Shown: positions 16,986 to 26,488 of the stretch, piece by piece
Position numbering within the stretch: the stretch's first letter is position 1
How the letters are laid out: every line of letters begins with the position of its first letter
Assembly (NCBI RefSeq): GCF_008086345.1
Contig: NZ_CP043006.1
Span: 5,941,001-6,005,000 of the forward strand
DNA length: 64,000 nucleotides
Origin: Chitinophaga sp. XS-30
GTDB taxonomy: Bacteria; Bacteroidota; Bacteroidia; Chitinophagales; Chitinophagaceae
Direction of reading: 5' to 3'
Translations under genes and position numbers: made by a program
Notes under the pieces: generated by a model
What the model was told of the DNA's origin: nothing
The model's input: only the letters and a program-made list of their open reading frames with translations
The model's database searches: none

Positions 16986-18319
16986 TGAAACTCGTTATAC
17001 TCGGCGCCGGGGAAAGCGGCATTGGTGCGGCCCTTTTAGGGAAAAAAGAAGGATACGACGTGTTTGTATCCGACGGCGGACAGATCAAAGATATTTATAA
17101 ACAGGAACTGGCGGTACATCACATCCCTTTCGAAGAAGGACGCCACTCCTGGGATATCATACTCGGTGCGGATGAAATTGTGAAGAGCCCGGGCATTCCG
17201 GAAAAGTCGGAATTGATGAAAAAGGTGCGGGAATACGGCGTTCCCGTGATCTCGGAGATAGAACTGGCCTGGCGTTTCAGTAAAGACAAAAAGATCATTG
17301 CCATCACGGGAAGCAATGGTAAAAGCACCACAACGGCGCTTACTTACCACATCTTTAAAACAGCCGGACTGGATGCCGCGCTGGTGGGCAATATCGGTGT
17401 CAGTTACGCCCGCCAGGTAGCCATCCAGCCTGCCGATTATTATATCGTGGAGATCAGCAGCTTTCAGCTGGACGATATACGTGATTTCAAACCGGATGTT
17501 GCCATCCTGCTGAATATCACACCGGACCATCTGGACCGCTACGATTATAAAATGGAGAACTATGTGGCGTCAAAATTCCGCATAGCCATGAACCAGACGA
17601 AAGAAGATTATTTCATTTACTGTAAAGACGATCCGGAGATCAGGAATTACTTAGAGAAGAAACCCATTTATTCAGAACCAATACCTTTTAGCATTATGGA
17701 ACATTTGAACGAAGGTGGATTTATTGCGAACGACCAGGTGAATATCCAGGTGAAAGACGAACCGGTTATTATGTCGATGTACGACCTGGCATTAAAAGGT
17801 AAGCACAACATGTATAATTCAATGGCAGCAGGAATTGCAGGCCGCACGATGGATATACGGAAGGAAAAGATCCGGGACAGCCTCAGCACCTTCAGCGGGC
17901 TGGAGCACCGGATGGAATATGTAGCCACCGTGCGCGGCGTGGACTTCATAAACGACAGCAAGGCTACCAATGTGAACTCCGTATGGTTCGCACTGGAAAG
18001 TATGGAACGCCCGGTGGTGCTGATCATGGGCGGAGTGGACAAAGGCAACGACTACAGCGCCATCCGTGAGCTGGTGCGCGAGAAAGTGAAAGCGATCATT
18101 TGCCTGGGGGTGGACAACCGCCCGATACACGAAGCCTTGTCCAAAGACATGGAGGTAATGGTGAATACGGACAATATGAAAGATGCCGTGGCGGCTGCTT
18201 TCCAGATGGCCGAAAAAGGTGACGTAGTACTGCTCTCCCCTGCCTGCGCAAGCTTCGACCTCTTCAGGAATTATGAAGAAAGAGGCCGCATGTTCAAGGA
18301 AACAGTAAGAGAACTTTAA
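16985..18319 (+). CDS. murD: UDP-N-acetylmuramoylalanine-D-glutamate ligase
   Basis: 444 residues from a GTG at 16985 in the overlap TAGTG with mraY; this start gives the expected KLVILGAGESGIGAALL Rossmann motif at once, while an upstream frame extension overlaps mraY. Cytoplasmic ligase adding D-glutamate to UDP-MurNAc-L-alanine. The ATPase motif ITGSNGKSTTTAL is near residue 106, followed by VEISSFQLDDI and NITPDHLDRY. The last domain holds INDSKATNVNSVWFALE and LLSPACASFDLFRNYEERG. The one-base overlap implies translational coupling. Confidence 0.95.
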   Translation: MKLVILGAGESGIGAALLGKKEGYDVFVSDGGQIKDIYKQELAVHHIPFEEGRHSWDIILGADEIVKSPGIPEKSELMKKVREYGVPVISEIELAWRFSKDKKIIAITGSNGKSTTTALTYHIFKTAGLDAALVGNIGVSYARQVAIQPADYYIVEISSFQLDDIRDFKPDVAILLNITPDHLDRYDYKMENYVASKFRIAMNQTKEDYFIYCKDDPEIRNYLEKKPIYSEPIPFSIMEHLNEGGFIANDQVNIQVKDEPVIMSMYDLALKGKHNMYNSMAAGIAGRTMDIRKEKIRDSLSTFSGLEHRMEYVATVRGVDFINDSKATNVNSVWFALESMERPVVLIMGGVDKGNDYSAIRELVREKVKAIICLGVDNRPIHEALSKDMEVMVNTDNMKDAVAAAFQMAEKGDVVLLSPACASFDLFRNYEERGRMFKETVREL

Positions 18320-18339
18320 TCAAACAAACAACAACGCCC

Positions 18340-19506
18340 GTGAACAACTTACTCCATAGGACGAAAGGTGACAAGGTGATCTGGACGATCGTGTTCTTCC
18401 TGTCTGCAGTAAGTTTGCTGGCGGTGTACAGTTCAACAGGCTCTTTGGCATACCGGGTGTACAGCGGGCATACCGAGTACTACCTTTTCAAACAACTGTC
18501 CGTACTCATTCTCGGATTGATGATCATCTATTTTGCGCACCGCGTGAACTATACGATCTATTCGAGGGTGGCGCAGATCGGCTTCCTGGTATCTATCCCG
18601 CTGCTGATGTACACACTGGCCTTTGGCTCCAATCTGAATGACGCCAGCCGCTGGATCCGGCTTCCGGTCATTAACCTGACCTTCCAGACCTCGGACATTG
18701 CGAAGCTTGCCCTGTTCATGTACGTGTCCAGGCAACTATCCCGCAAACAGCAGATGATCACGGATTTCAGGAAAGGATTTTTGCCGATCATCGTACCGAT
18801 CGTCATTATCTGTGCGCTGATCATGCCGGCCAATATGAGTACGGCATTGCTGCTGGGCGCCAGCTGCATGCTGGTTTGCTTTATCGGCCGTGTACCGTTG
18901 AAATACCTGGCGGCAATGGTCGCAGGCGTAGTGGTGCTGGTGCTGCTGATGTTCTTCATTGCCAGCATATCCGGCAACAAGGGCCGTACGGCCACATGGG
19001 AAAAAAGGGTGGAAAGCTTCTTCAGCAAAGAAGACAGCGATGTGCCTTACCAGGTGCAGCAGGCCAATATCGCCATAGCCGGTGGAGGCACACTGGGCAA
19101 AGGACCGGGCAACAGTACGGCGCGGAATTTTTTACCGCATCCGTATTCCGATTTTATATATGCCATTATTCTGGAGGAGTATGGTATCTTTGGCGCCTTT
19201 TTGGTGTTGAGCGCCTACCTCCTGCTGTTGCTGAGAAGCATCCGGATATTCAAGAAATGCCCGTTTGCATTCGGGGCATTCCTCTCGCTCGGGCTTAGCG
19301 TTACACTGGTCATACAGGCGTTGATGCATATGGCGGTAAATGTGCAGTTGCTGCCGGTAACCGGTCTCACCCTTCCGCTGGTAAGCATGGGAGGCTCGTC
19401 CGTGATCTTTACCAGCCTGGCGATCGGAATTATCCTCAGCGTATCCCGGCATGTGGAAGAAACAGAAGGAAAGCAGGAGATGGCCAATGTGGCCGTAGCG
19501 GCATAA
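18340..19506 (+). CDS. ftsW: Peptidoglycan glycosyltransferase FtsW (SEDS family)
   Basis: 388 residues, GTG start at 18340. Multi-pass inner membrane protein (about 10 segments) that polymerises lipid II at the septum together with FtsI. The SEDS pattern is clear: an early AVYSSTGSLAY segment, then DASRWIRL, the long extracellular loop with QQANIAIAGGGTLGKGPGN, and the late block LPLVSMGGSSVIFTSLAIG. The order murD-ftsW-murG is the standard dcw layout. RodA would be the alternative SEDS protein, but context favours FtsW. Confidence 0.94.
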   Translation: MNNLLHRTKGDKVIWTIVFFLSAVSLLAVYSSTGSLAYRVYSGHTEYYLFKQLSVLILGLMIIYFAHRVNYTIYSRVAQIGFLVSIPLLMYTLAFGSNLNDASRWIRLPVINLTFQTSDIAKLALFMYVSRQLSRKQQMITDFRKGFLPIIVPIVIICALIMPANMSTALLLGASCMLVCFIGRVPLKYLAAMVAGVVVLVLLMFFIASISGNKGRTATWEKRVESFFSKEDSDVPYQVQQANIAIAGGGTLGKGPGNSTARNFLPHPYSDFIYAIILEEYGIFGAFLVLSAYLLLLLRSIRIFKKCPFAFGAFLSLGLSVTLVIQALMHMAVNVQLLPVTGLTLPLVSMGGSSVIFTSLAIGIILSVSRHVEETEGKQEMANVAVAA

Positions 19507-19550
19507 AAAAAGCGTGTAAACGTTCGCGTTAATATATAAATGAATTTGAT

Positions 19551-20645
19551 TTGGCACACAAAGTGATCATAGCAGGCGGCGGTACAGGAGGACATATCTT
19601 CCCGGCCATTGCTATTGCCAACGCGCTCCGCAAGCTGGAGCCGGATGTGGATATTCTCTTTGTGGGCGCCAAAGGAAAAATGGAGATGGAGAAAGTGCCG
19701 CAGGCAGGATATCCGATAGAAGGCCTGGAGATCGCCGGTTTTAACCGCAGCAATATGCTGAAGAATCTCCTGCTGCCGTTCAAGCTGCTGAAAAGCCTGC
19801 GTCATGCAGGAAAGGTGCTGGACAAATTTCAACCGGATGTAGCCGTAGGCGTAGGCGGATATGCCAGTTTCCCCATACTGAAGCAGGCACAGCGCCGCGG
19901 TATTCCCACCCTCATACAGGAACAAAATTCCTGGGCAGGGAAAAGCAACAAGATACTGGGCCGTAAGGCGCAGCAGATATGTGTGGCATACGACGGGATG
20001 GAAAAATTCTTTCCTCCTGAAAAGATACTGCAGACCGGCAACCCCGTCCGCGGCGCCATCACACAAAGCGCCGTATCCCGGGAAGAAGCCCTGCTGCATT
20101 TCGGCCTGGCGAAAGGCAAACCTACTTTGTTTGCCGTTGGCGGCAGCCTGGGCGCCAGGTCCATCAACGAAGCATTGCTGCCTCACCTGGCTGATTTTGT
20201 GAATAAGGACATACAGCTGATCTGGCAAACCGGCAAGCTGTATTACGATACCGCCAAAGCAGCGGCCGCGCAATATGCCACGCATGTGAAGGTCCACGAT
20301 TTTATCAATGTGATGGACTTTGCCTACAAAGCGGCGGATGCGGTGATCTCCCGCGCGGGAGCCCTCGCCATCGCAGAGATCTGTGTGGTGAAAAAACCGG
20401 TGATCTTCGTGCCTTATCCTTTTGCGGCGGAAGACCATCAGACACAGAACGCGCTCAGCCTCGTCAATAAACAGGCCGCGCTGATGATAAAGGATAGTGA
20501 AGCCGGCGCACGGCTTGCCAATGAAGCGCTCAGCCTTGTACAGAACAAGGCGCTGATGCAGCAGCTGGAAGCGAATATTGCGCCGCTGGGAAATATGAAT
20601 GCGGATATGACCATCGCCCGGGCAGTGCTGGGGCTGATCAAATAA
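19551..20645 (+). CDS. murG: UDP-GlcNAc:lipid I N-acetylglucosaminyltransferase MurG
   Basis: 364 residues from a TTG at 19551; the only nearby ATG (19540) is out of frame and meets a stop after 8 codons, so the start is TTG or a GTG at 19563. Membrane-surface enzyme that makes lipid II. The GGGTGGHIFPAIAIA phosphate-binding motif sits at residues 9-23, followed by GVGGYASFP and QEQNSWAGKSNKIL. The second Rossmann half has LFAVGGSLGARSINEAL and VISRAGALAIAEI for UDP-GlcNAc binding. It lies 44 bases after ftsW and 27 before murC. Confidence 0.95.
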   Translation: MAHKVIIAGGGTGGHIFPAIAIANALRKLEPDVDILFVGAKGKMEMEKVPQAGYPIEGLEIAGFNRSNMLKNLLLPFKLLKSLRHAGKVLDKFQPDVAVGVGGYASFPILKQAQRRGIPTLIQEQNSWAGKSNKILGRKAQQICVAYDGMEKFFPPEKILQTGNPVRGAITQSAVSREEALLHFGLAKGKPTLFAVGGSLGARSINEALLPHLADFVNKDIQLIWQTGKLYYDTAKAAAAQYATHVKVHDFINVMDFAYKAADAVISRAGALAIAEICVVKKPVIFVPYPFAAEDHQTQNALSLVNKQAALMIKDSEAGARLANEALSLVQNKALMQQLEANIAPLGNMNADMTIARAVLGLIK

Positions 20646-20672
20646 TACAGTTCCCCTTTCGGGAACGGATAT

Positions 20673-22031
20673 ATGGAACTGAGTAACATACATAGGGTTT
20701 ATTTTGTAGGTATCGGCGGCATCGGTATGAGCGCCATTGCCCGCTTCTTTAACGAGAAGAGCGTGGCCGTGAGCGGTTATGACAAAACGCCTACCCAGCT
20801 CACGCAGCAACTGGAAACAGAAGGCATCGGCATTCACTATGCGGAGGACCTGGCGCTGATCGACAAGGCTGCGGACCTGGTGGTGTACACACCCGCCATA
20901 CCCGCCACACATAAAGAACTGGTGTACTTCCGGGAAAACGGGTATGAAGTGGTGAAACGCAGTGACGTACTGCAGGAGATCACCCGGGAGCTGTTTGCCA
21001 TCACTGTGGCCGGCACGCACGGCAAAACCACCGTATCCACCATGATCGCACACCTGCTGCGGCATACCGGCTACGGATGCAATGCTTTCCTCGGCGGCAT
21101 CAGCTCCAATTATGGCAAGAACTTCTGGAGCAGCGACAAACCGGTTGCCGTGATAGAGGCCGATGAATATGACCGCTCTTTCCTGAAACTGAGCCCGGAC
21201 ATCGCTGTACTGACGGCCATGGACCCGGACCACCTGGATATCTATGGCACCGCGGAAGAAGTGGAAGCCGCATTTATCCGGTACACCGCCAATATCAAAC
21301 CGAACGGCACCTTGCTGGCACGGCACGGCCTTCCACGGGGAACAGATCTGCACGGCGACAACAAGCTCAGCTACAGCCTGCAGAATGATGCTGCAGACAT
21401 CTATGCCGTTAACATCCGGATGGAGAACGGCGGGTATGAATTTGATGTGATGCAGCAGGACTGGATAATCGATAACCTGAAGCTCTATATCGGCGGCATG
21501 CACAATGTGGAGAATATGGTAGCCGCTGTCAGCGTGGCTCACCTGCTCGGTATCAGCAGTGAAAAAATAAGGGCTGCGGTGGCTGATTTCAAAGGCATCC
21601 GCCGCCGGTTCGAATACCTGGTGAAAAATGAAAAGGCGGTGTATATAGACGACTATGCACATCATCCCGAAGAGCTGAGAGCGCTGATCACCAGTGCAAA
21701 AACTTTGTTCAGCGGCCGGAAATGCACGGTGGTTTTTCAGCCGCACCTTTACTCCCGCACCAGGGATTTTGCGGAAGGGTTCGGAGAAGTGCTGTCCATG
21801 GCGGATGAAGTAGTGCTGCTACCCATTTATCCGGCCAGGGAACTGCCCATCGAAGGGGTGAGCAGCGAAATGATCGCCGCCCGGATCAGCGGACCGGAAG
21901 TGAAGATCATCAGTCGTGATGAAGTACCGGCATACCTTTCCGGAAATGCTCCGGAAATGCTGATCACGGCCGGGGCGGGAGATATTGACCGGTTACGTGA
22001 ACCGTTACAGACATTATTGAACAACAAATAA
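20673..22031 (+). CDS. murC: UDP-N-acetylmuramate-L-alanine ligase
   Basis: 452 residues. Cytoplasmic ligase adding the first stem residue, L-alanine, to UDP-MurNAc. Visible motifs: VYFVGIGGIGMSAIARF near the start, ATPase loop AGTHGKTTVSTMIAHL at about 113, EADEYDRSF, and YAHHPEELRA in the C-terminal domain. A small GTTCCC/GGGAAC hairpin lies in the 27 bases after murG but lacks a T-tract. It precedes ftsQ by 13 bases. No murB follows, unlike in proteobacterial clusters. Confidence 0.95.
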   Translation: MELSNIHRVYFVGIGGIGMSAIARFFNEKSVAVSGYDKTPTQLTQQLETEGIGIHYAEDLALIDKAADLVVYTPAIPATHKELVYFRENGYEVVKRSDVLQEITRELFAITVAGTHGKTTVSTMIAHLLRHTGYGCNAFLGGISSNYGKNFWSSDKPVAVIEADEYDRSFLKLSPDIAVLTAMDPDHLDIYGTAEEVEAAFIRYTANIKPNGTLLARHGLPRGTDLHGDNKLSYSLQNDAADIYAVNIRMENGGYEFDVMQQDWIIDNLKLYIGGMHNVENMVAAVSVAHLLGISSEKIRAAVADFKGIRRRFEYLVKNEKAVYIDDYAHHPEELRALITSAKTLFSGRKCTVVFQPHLYSRTRDFAEGFGEVLSMADEVVLLPIYPARELPIEGVSSEMIAARISGPEVKIISRDEVPAYLSGNAPEMLITAGAGDIDRLREPLQTLLNNK

Positions 22032-22044
22032 AGTATTCATAATT

Positions 22045-23082
22045 ATGGCACCAAAAACTGCAACAATCCTCAGGCGCATTTTCACTCTCCTTCTCTGGAG
22101 CGGTGTGCTGGCGGGTTTTGTGGTACTGCTCGCCGCAGCGGTGCAGGAAAAGGATACCGCAAGATGCAAGGGCATCCGGGTACAGCTCAGGGGAGATGAC
22201 CGGAATGCGTTCATCGATGAAAATGATATCAAGGCCCTGGTCCTTAAAGACAAGAGCCGCAATCCCGTTGGCACTCCGGTTAGCGAACTGGATATCAATA
22301 ACCTGGAACAGATCGTGGAAGCAGATCCATGGGTACGCTCCGCCGAACTGTACGTCGATAACCGGCAGATACTGAATATCGATGTGGTGCAGCGGGACCC
22401 GCTGGCCCGGGTGTTCACCTTCTCCGGAAACAGCTTTTACCTGGATGAGCAGAATGAGCGCATCCCGGTATCAGACCGCTTCACTGCAAGAGTGCCGGTA
22501 TTCACCGGTTTCCCTACGGAAGCGGAAAAACTGAGGAAAGAAGACAGCCTGCTCTACAAACAGATCGGCAACATGGCGCGCTTCATCGCCACGGACACCT
22601 TCTGGAATGCACAGGTAGAACAGGTAGTGATCACCGGGGACCGGAAATTCGAGATCATTCCCAAGCTCGGCGATCATGTGATCGTTTTCGGAGAAGGGAA
22701 CGATATCGAAAAAAAGTTCAACAAACTGCTGCTGTTCTACCGCGAAGGACTGAGCAAAGCAGGATGGAACACCTATTCGCGCATCAACATTGCCTACCAT
22801 GAAGAAGTGATCGGAACGAGAAGAGATGGCAAAAGCGCACCGCCACCGCCCATGTACAGAGATACCACCGACGCCGATGTGGCGATGGACGAAGATCTCC
22901 GGGCAACGGTAGCGGCCGTCGATCCGAAACCAGCGGACAACCCCGTACCGGTCAAAAAACCGAAAACGGACAAACCCGCTTCCAGCAAAACCGTCAAGCC
23001 AGCCGCCAAAAAGCCTGCAAAGGCCGGCAGCCAGAAGCCCAAAGCGGTATATCCAGGTAACAATCGTAATAATCGCAACTAA
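22045..23082 (+). CDS. ftsQ: Cell division protein FtsQ with cationic C-terminal tail
   Basis: 345 residues. Bitopic divisome protein: short cytoplasmic N-terminus, one membrane segment (about 13-33), a POTRA-like region (about 42-115, ending LNIDVVQRDPLARVF), then the FtsQ beta domain. Identity rests on topology and place between murC and ftsA, since FtsQ is weakly conserved. The last 60 residues are unusual: rich in Lys, Pro and Ala (KKPKTDKPASSKTVKPAAKK), strongly basic, and end with Asn/Arg repeats. Placed in the periplasm, such a tail could touch peptidoglycan or anionic polymers; this is inference. Confidence 0.88.
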   Translation: MAPKTATILRRIFTLLLWSGVLAGFVVLLAAAVQEKDTARCKGIRVQLRGDDRNAFIDENDIKALVLKDKSRNPVGTPVSELDINNLEQIVEADPWVRSAELYVDNRQILNIDVVQRDPLARVFTFSGNSFYLDEQNERIPVSDRFTARVPVFTGFPTEAEKLRKEDSLLYKQIGNMARFIATDTFWNAQVEQVVITGDRKFEIIPKLGDHVIVFGEGNDIEKKFNKLLLFYREGLSKAGWNTYSRINIAYHEEVIGTRRDGKSAPPPPMYRDTTDADVAMDEDLRATVAAVDPKPADNPVPVKKPKTDKPASSKTVKPAAKKPAKAGSQKPKAVYPGNNRNNRN

Positions 23083-23099
23083 AAAATAAACATCACACC

Positions 23100-24506
23100 A
23101 TGAATCAGGAAGCTCCCATCATTGTAGGTCTCGACATTGGAACCACGAAGATAGCTGCCATCGCAGGAAGGAAGAATGAATACGGGAAACTGGAAATCCT
23201 CGGATTCGGGAAAGCCCCATCATTTGGCGTACAGCACGGAATGGTGCTGAATATCGACCAGACGATCAAGGCCATTCGTCAGGCCCTGGAAAACTGTTAT
23301 GCCTCCAACCCCAACCTTGAGATCAACGAAGTATATGTCGGCATTGCCGGTCATCATATCAAAAGTCTCCAGACCCGCGGCGATATCGTACGCAGCGACA
23401 CCGATGCGGAGATATCCCAGAAGGATATCGACCAGCTGATCAACGATCAGTATAAAACGGTAATCCCTGCCAGCGATCAGATCATTGATGTGATCCCGCA
23501 GCAATATATTGTGGACAGCCTGCAGAACATCACGTATCCCATCGGCATGAGCGGTGTGAAAGTGGGCGCCAACTTCCATATCATTACGGGAGACAAGAAT
23601 GCGATCAGGAATATCAACCGCAGTGTGGAAAAATCCGGGCTGCGCATCAAAGACCTCGTACTGCAGCCCCTGGCCTCTGCCGCGGCGGTAATGTGCGATA
23701 TGGACTTTGAAGCCGGCGTGGCGATTGTAGATATTGGTGGCGGTACAACGGACCTCGCCGTATTCTATGAAGGCATCCTGAAACATACCGCGGTGATCCC
23801 CTACGGCGGTGAGAATATCACCAACGATATCAAGAACGGCCTCGGGGTATTGAAAACACAGGCGGAACAAATGAAGGTACAGTTCGGCTATGCGCTGGCG
23901 GATGAAGCCAAGAACAACGCCTACATCACCATACCCGGCCTCCGCGGGCAAAGCCCGAAAGAGATATCCGTGAAGAACCTGGCCCATATCATCCAGGCCA
24001 GGATGAGCGAGATACTGGACTTCGTGGTGTATCACCTGAAACAGATCGGGATGGACAACAAAATGCTCAACGGCGGCATCATCCTGACGGGCGGCGGCTC
24101 ACAACTCAAACATCTCATACAATTAACCGAATACACCACTGGCGTCAGCGCACGCATCGGCTACCCCAATGAGCATCTTGCCAGCGGGCATACCGACGAG
24201 CTGACGAAACCGATGTACGCAACCTGCGTAGGCCTGATACTGAAAGGCTATAATGATTACGAGAATGACAAAAGAGCGCTGGAAGAAAATTATGTAAAGA
24301 TCAACACCAGCTATTTCGCGAAAGAACAAGCGGCACGAACGACCGAAGAAGAATGGATGGATGAAGACGAAGACGCCGCAGAAACGGCCGGTGAAAGGCA
24401 GGAAAGAAAAGCAAAAGAACGCAACGCCTCTCTCAAGGGTTTCCTGGACAGGATGAAAACAAAGATCATCGACATGTTCACCGAAGAAGAGGACGCCAAA
24501 CTGTAA
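23100..24506 (+). CDS. ftsA: Cell division protein FtsA
   Basis: 468 residues. Actin-like ATPase that tethers FtsZ to the inner membrane. The nucleotide motifs are present: VGLDIGTTKIAAIAG (8-22), VDIGGGTTDLAVFYEG at about 210, and a late ILTGGGSQLKHL. The 1C domain lies between them. A charged Glu/Arg linker leads to a C-terminal amphipathic helix (FLDRMKTKIIDMF), the membrane-targeting sequence. It starts 17 bases after ftsQ. The 113-base gap to ftsZ is the largest inside the cluster and may hold a separate ftsZ promoter, although I see no exact TAnnTTTG in it. Confidence 0.96.
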   Translation: MNQEAPIIVGLDIGTTKIAAIAGRKNEYGKLEILGFGKAPSFGVQHGMVLNIDQTIKAIRQALENCYASNPNLEINEVYVGIAGHHIKSLQTRGDIVRSDTDAEISQKDIDQLINDQYKTVIPASDQIIDVIPQQYIVDSLQNITYPIGMSGVKVGANFHIITGDKNAIRNINRSVEKSGLRIKDLVLQPLASAAAVMCDMDFEAGVAIVDIGGGTTDLAVFYEGILKHTAVIPYGGENITNDIKNGLGVLKTQAEQMKVQFGYALADEAKNNAYITIPGLRGQSPKEISVKNLAHIIQARMSEILDFVVYHLKQIGMDNKMLNGGIILTGGGSQLKHLIQLTEYTTGVSARIGYPNEHLASGHTDELTKPMYATCVGLILKGYNDYENDKRALEENYVKINTSYFAKEQAARTTEEEWMDEDEDAAETAGERQERKAKERNASLKGFLDRMKTKIIDMFTEEEDAKL

Positions 24507-24619
24507 TGCAGTTCTATGGCGTGATTGTTGCAAGTAAAAACAGTTTTAAAAAATAACGATCAAAACAGTAGCGTAGGAAAACGGTACGTTAATACTAACC
24601 CAAAAAAAGAGTAAGAGTC

Positions 24620-26380
24620 ATGATACATTTTGATCTTCCAAAGGAAAAATCCTCCATCATCAAAGTCATTGGCATTGGTGGCGGTGGTAGCAACGCGGTG
24701 AACCACATGTTCAGCCAGAACATCGAAGGGGTGAACTTCATTATATGCAATACCGATGCACAAGCTATTGCAAACAGCCCGGTGCCCAACAAGGTACAGC
24801 TGGGGCCACACCTCACGCAGGGACTGGGAGCGGGCGCCAACCCTAGGATCGGAGAGCAGGCAACGGAGGAATCCTTTGAAGAAATCAAAAAGATACTGGA
24901 GGTGAATACCAAAATGGCATTCATCACCGCAGGCATGGGCGGCGGCACCGGCACCGGAGGCGCTCCCATCATCGCCCGCATCTGTAAAGAGCTGGGTATT
25001 CTCACCGTCGGCATCGTAACCACCCCCTTCTCTTACGAAGGGAAGAAACGCATGCTACAGGCGGAAGAAGGCATCAACCGCCTGAAAGATTTTGTAGATA
25101 CCCTGCTGATCATCTCGAATGACAAGCTGCGCCAGAAATTCGGGGACCTGAAGTTCAAGGCCGCATTCGAGAAAGCAGATAATGTGCTGGCCACCGCAGC
25201 CAAATGTATCACCGATGTGATCAACTCCACCGGTCAGATCAATGTGGACTTTGCGGACGTTTGCACCGTGATGCGCAATGGTGGTGTGGCTATCCTCGGC
25301 GCCGCCGTAGCAGAAGGTGAGAGCCGTGCGCAGAAAGCGATCGAAGAAGCGCTGACTTCTCCGTTGCTGAACGACAACGATATCAAGGGCGCCAAATGGA
25401 TCCTGATCAATATTTCCTCCGCCGAAGGCGAGTTCGAGCATACGCTGGATGAAATGGATACCATCCAGGCTTATGTGCAGAGCATGGCTGGGGAAGATTG
25501 CGACGTGATCCTCGGTGTGGGATACGACCAGTCGCTGGAGCGCAACCTTGGGGTGACGATCATTGCCACCGGCTTTGAGCAGAACCCTATCCAGCAGATA
25601 AAACCCGCCAATACAGATGCCGGACAGAAGGACGAGCCGAAGATCGTGATGACGCTGGGCGCCGAAGGCGAAGAGAAGAAAATGAACAACCAGGGCATGC
25701 TCTTCTCCGACGAAGAACCCGCCGAAGCGAAAGATATGATGGCGCCTATGCTGGTAGAACCACAGGTCACCTACCCCGCTCCCGCCGCAAACTTCGTTCC
25801 GCCGGTGGAAGAAAAAGAGACCTTTGTACTGAACATATCACCGGTTGAGCCGGAGCCTGCGCCCCCTGTTCCACCCGCTCCACCGGTGCAGCCACCGGTT
25901 CAGCAAATGCCGCAACAGGTGCAGCCGCAAAAACCCGCTGCCCAGGCCCCTTCTGCTACTTCCGGAGGTTACCTGAACCGGCCCTCCAACATTTATGTGG
26001 AACCGGTGAACAATCAGCAGGACGACAAGCCTGAAATGAAGATGGTGCTACGGGAAGAGCCAGCCACACCGGAACAGCCGCAGCAGCCGCAACAGCCGGA
26101 AGCGCCGCAACAGCTCCACGACGAGCAGCAGGATGAACTGAAGCGCAAACAGATGGAACGTGTGGCAAAGCTGCGCAGCATCAGCTTCAACGTGAAGAAT
26201 ATGGAGAACAACCAGGAAATAGAGAACGTACCTGCTTATCTCCGCAGGAATGTCGGGCTGGATAACGGGTCCGGATCAGCCGAGAACTTCTACTCCGGCT
26301 ACGCAGTAGGCAGCAATGGCGAGAACCAGGCAGAGATCAATACCATCAATACTTTTCTGGACGGCAAAAAACCGGATTAA
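24620..26380 (+). CDS. ftsZ: Cell division GTPase FtsZ
   Basis: 586 residues, long for FtsZ. Tubulin-like GTPase that forms the Z ring. The tubulin signature G107-GGTGTG-113 and the N-terminal KVIGIGGGGSNAVNHM are intact. The conserved core ends near residue 325. A linker of about 200 residues follows, rich in Pro, Gln and Glu with runs such as PPVPPAPPVQPPVQQ. The usual partner-binding peptide is recognisable as VPAYLRR (537-543), but 43 further residues follow it instead of the chain ending there. Last gene of the dcw cluster, closed by a strong terminator. Confidence 0.97.
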   Translation: MIHFDLPKEKSSIIKVIGIGGGGSNAVNHMFSQNIEGVNFIICNTDAQAIANSPVPNKVQLGPHLTQGLGAGANPRIGEQATEESFEEIKKILEVNTKMAFITAGMGGGTGTGGAPIIARICKELGILTVGIVTTPFSYEGKKRMLQAEEGINRLKDFVDTLLIISNDKLRQKFGDLKFKAAFEKADNVLATAAKCITDVINSTGQINVDFADVCTVMRNGGVAILGAAVAEGESRAQKAIEEALTSPLLNDNDIKGAKWILINISSAEGEFEHTLDEMDTIQAYVQSMAGEDCDVILGVGYDQSLERNLGVTIIATGFEQNPIQQIKPANTDAGQKDEPKIVMTLGAEGEEKKMNNQGMLFSDEEPAEAKDMMAPMLVEPQVTYPAPAANFVPPVEEKETFVLNISPVEPEPAPPVPPAPPVQPPVQQMPQQVQPQKPAAQAPSATSGGYLNRPSNIYVEPVNNQQDDKPEMKMVLREEPATPEQPQQPQQPEAPQQLHDEQQDELKRKQMERVAKLRSISFNVKNMENNQEIENVPAYLRRNVGLDNGSGSAENFYSGYAVGSNGENQAEINTINTFLDGKKPD

Positions 26381-26416
26381 GATATATTACGTTTGATTGT
26401 TTTTTTAGTTGTGTTA

Positions 26417-26448
26417 AAAAAATCCTCCGATTCCTCGGAGGATTTTTT
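26417..26448. terminator. Strong bidirectional terminator after ftsZ
   Basis: Perfect 14-base-pair stem AAAAAATCCTCCGA / TCGGAGGATTTTTT with loop TTCC. A T-tract is present in both directions. It ends the dcw transcript and the converging glycosidase gene whose stop is 41 bases away. Confidence 0.93.
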
Positions 26449-26488
26449 ATGTCTGCTTTTCCGCAGGGCATCAGCAAATGCCCTGTGC

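Noticed and set aside
19215..21746. Very long open frame (843 codons) on the minus strand
   Set aside because: It lies entirely opposite ftsW, murG and murC, which have clear family motifs. High GC at third positions keeps the opposite frame open; no domain is recognisable in it.
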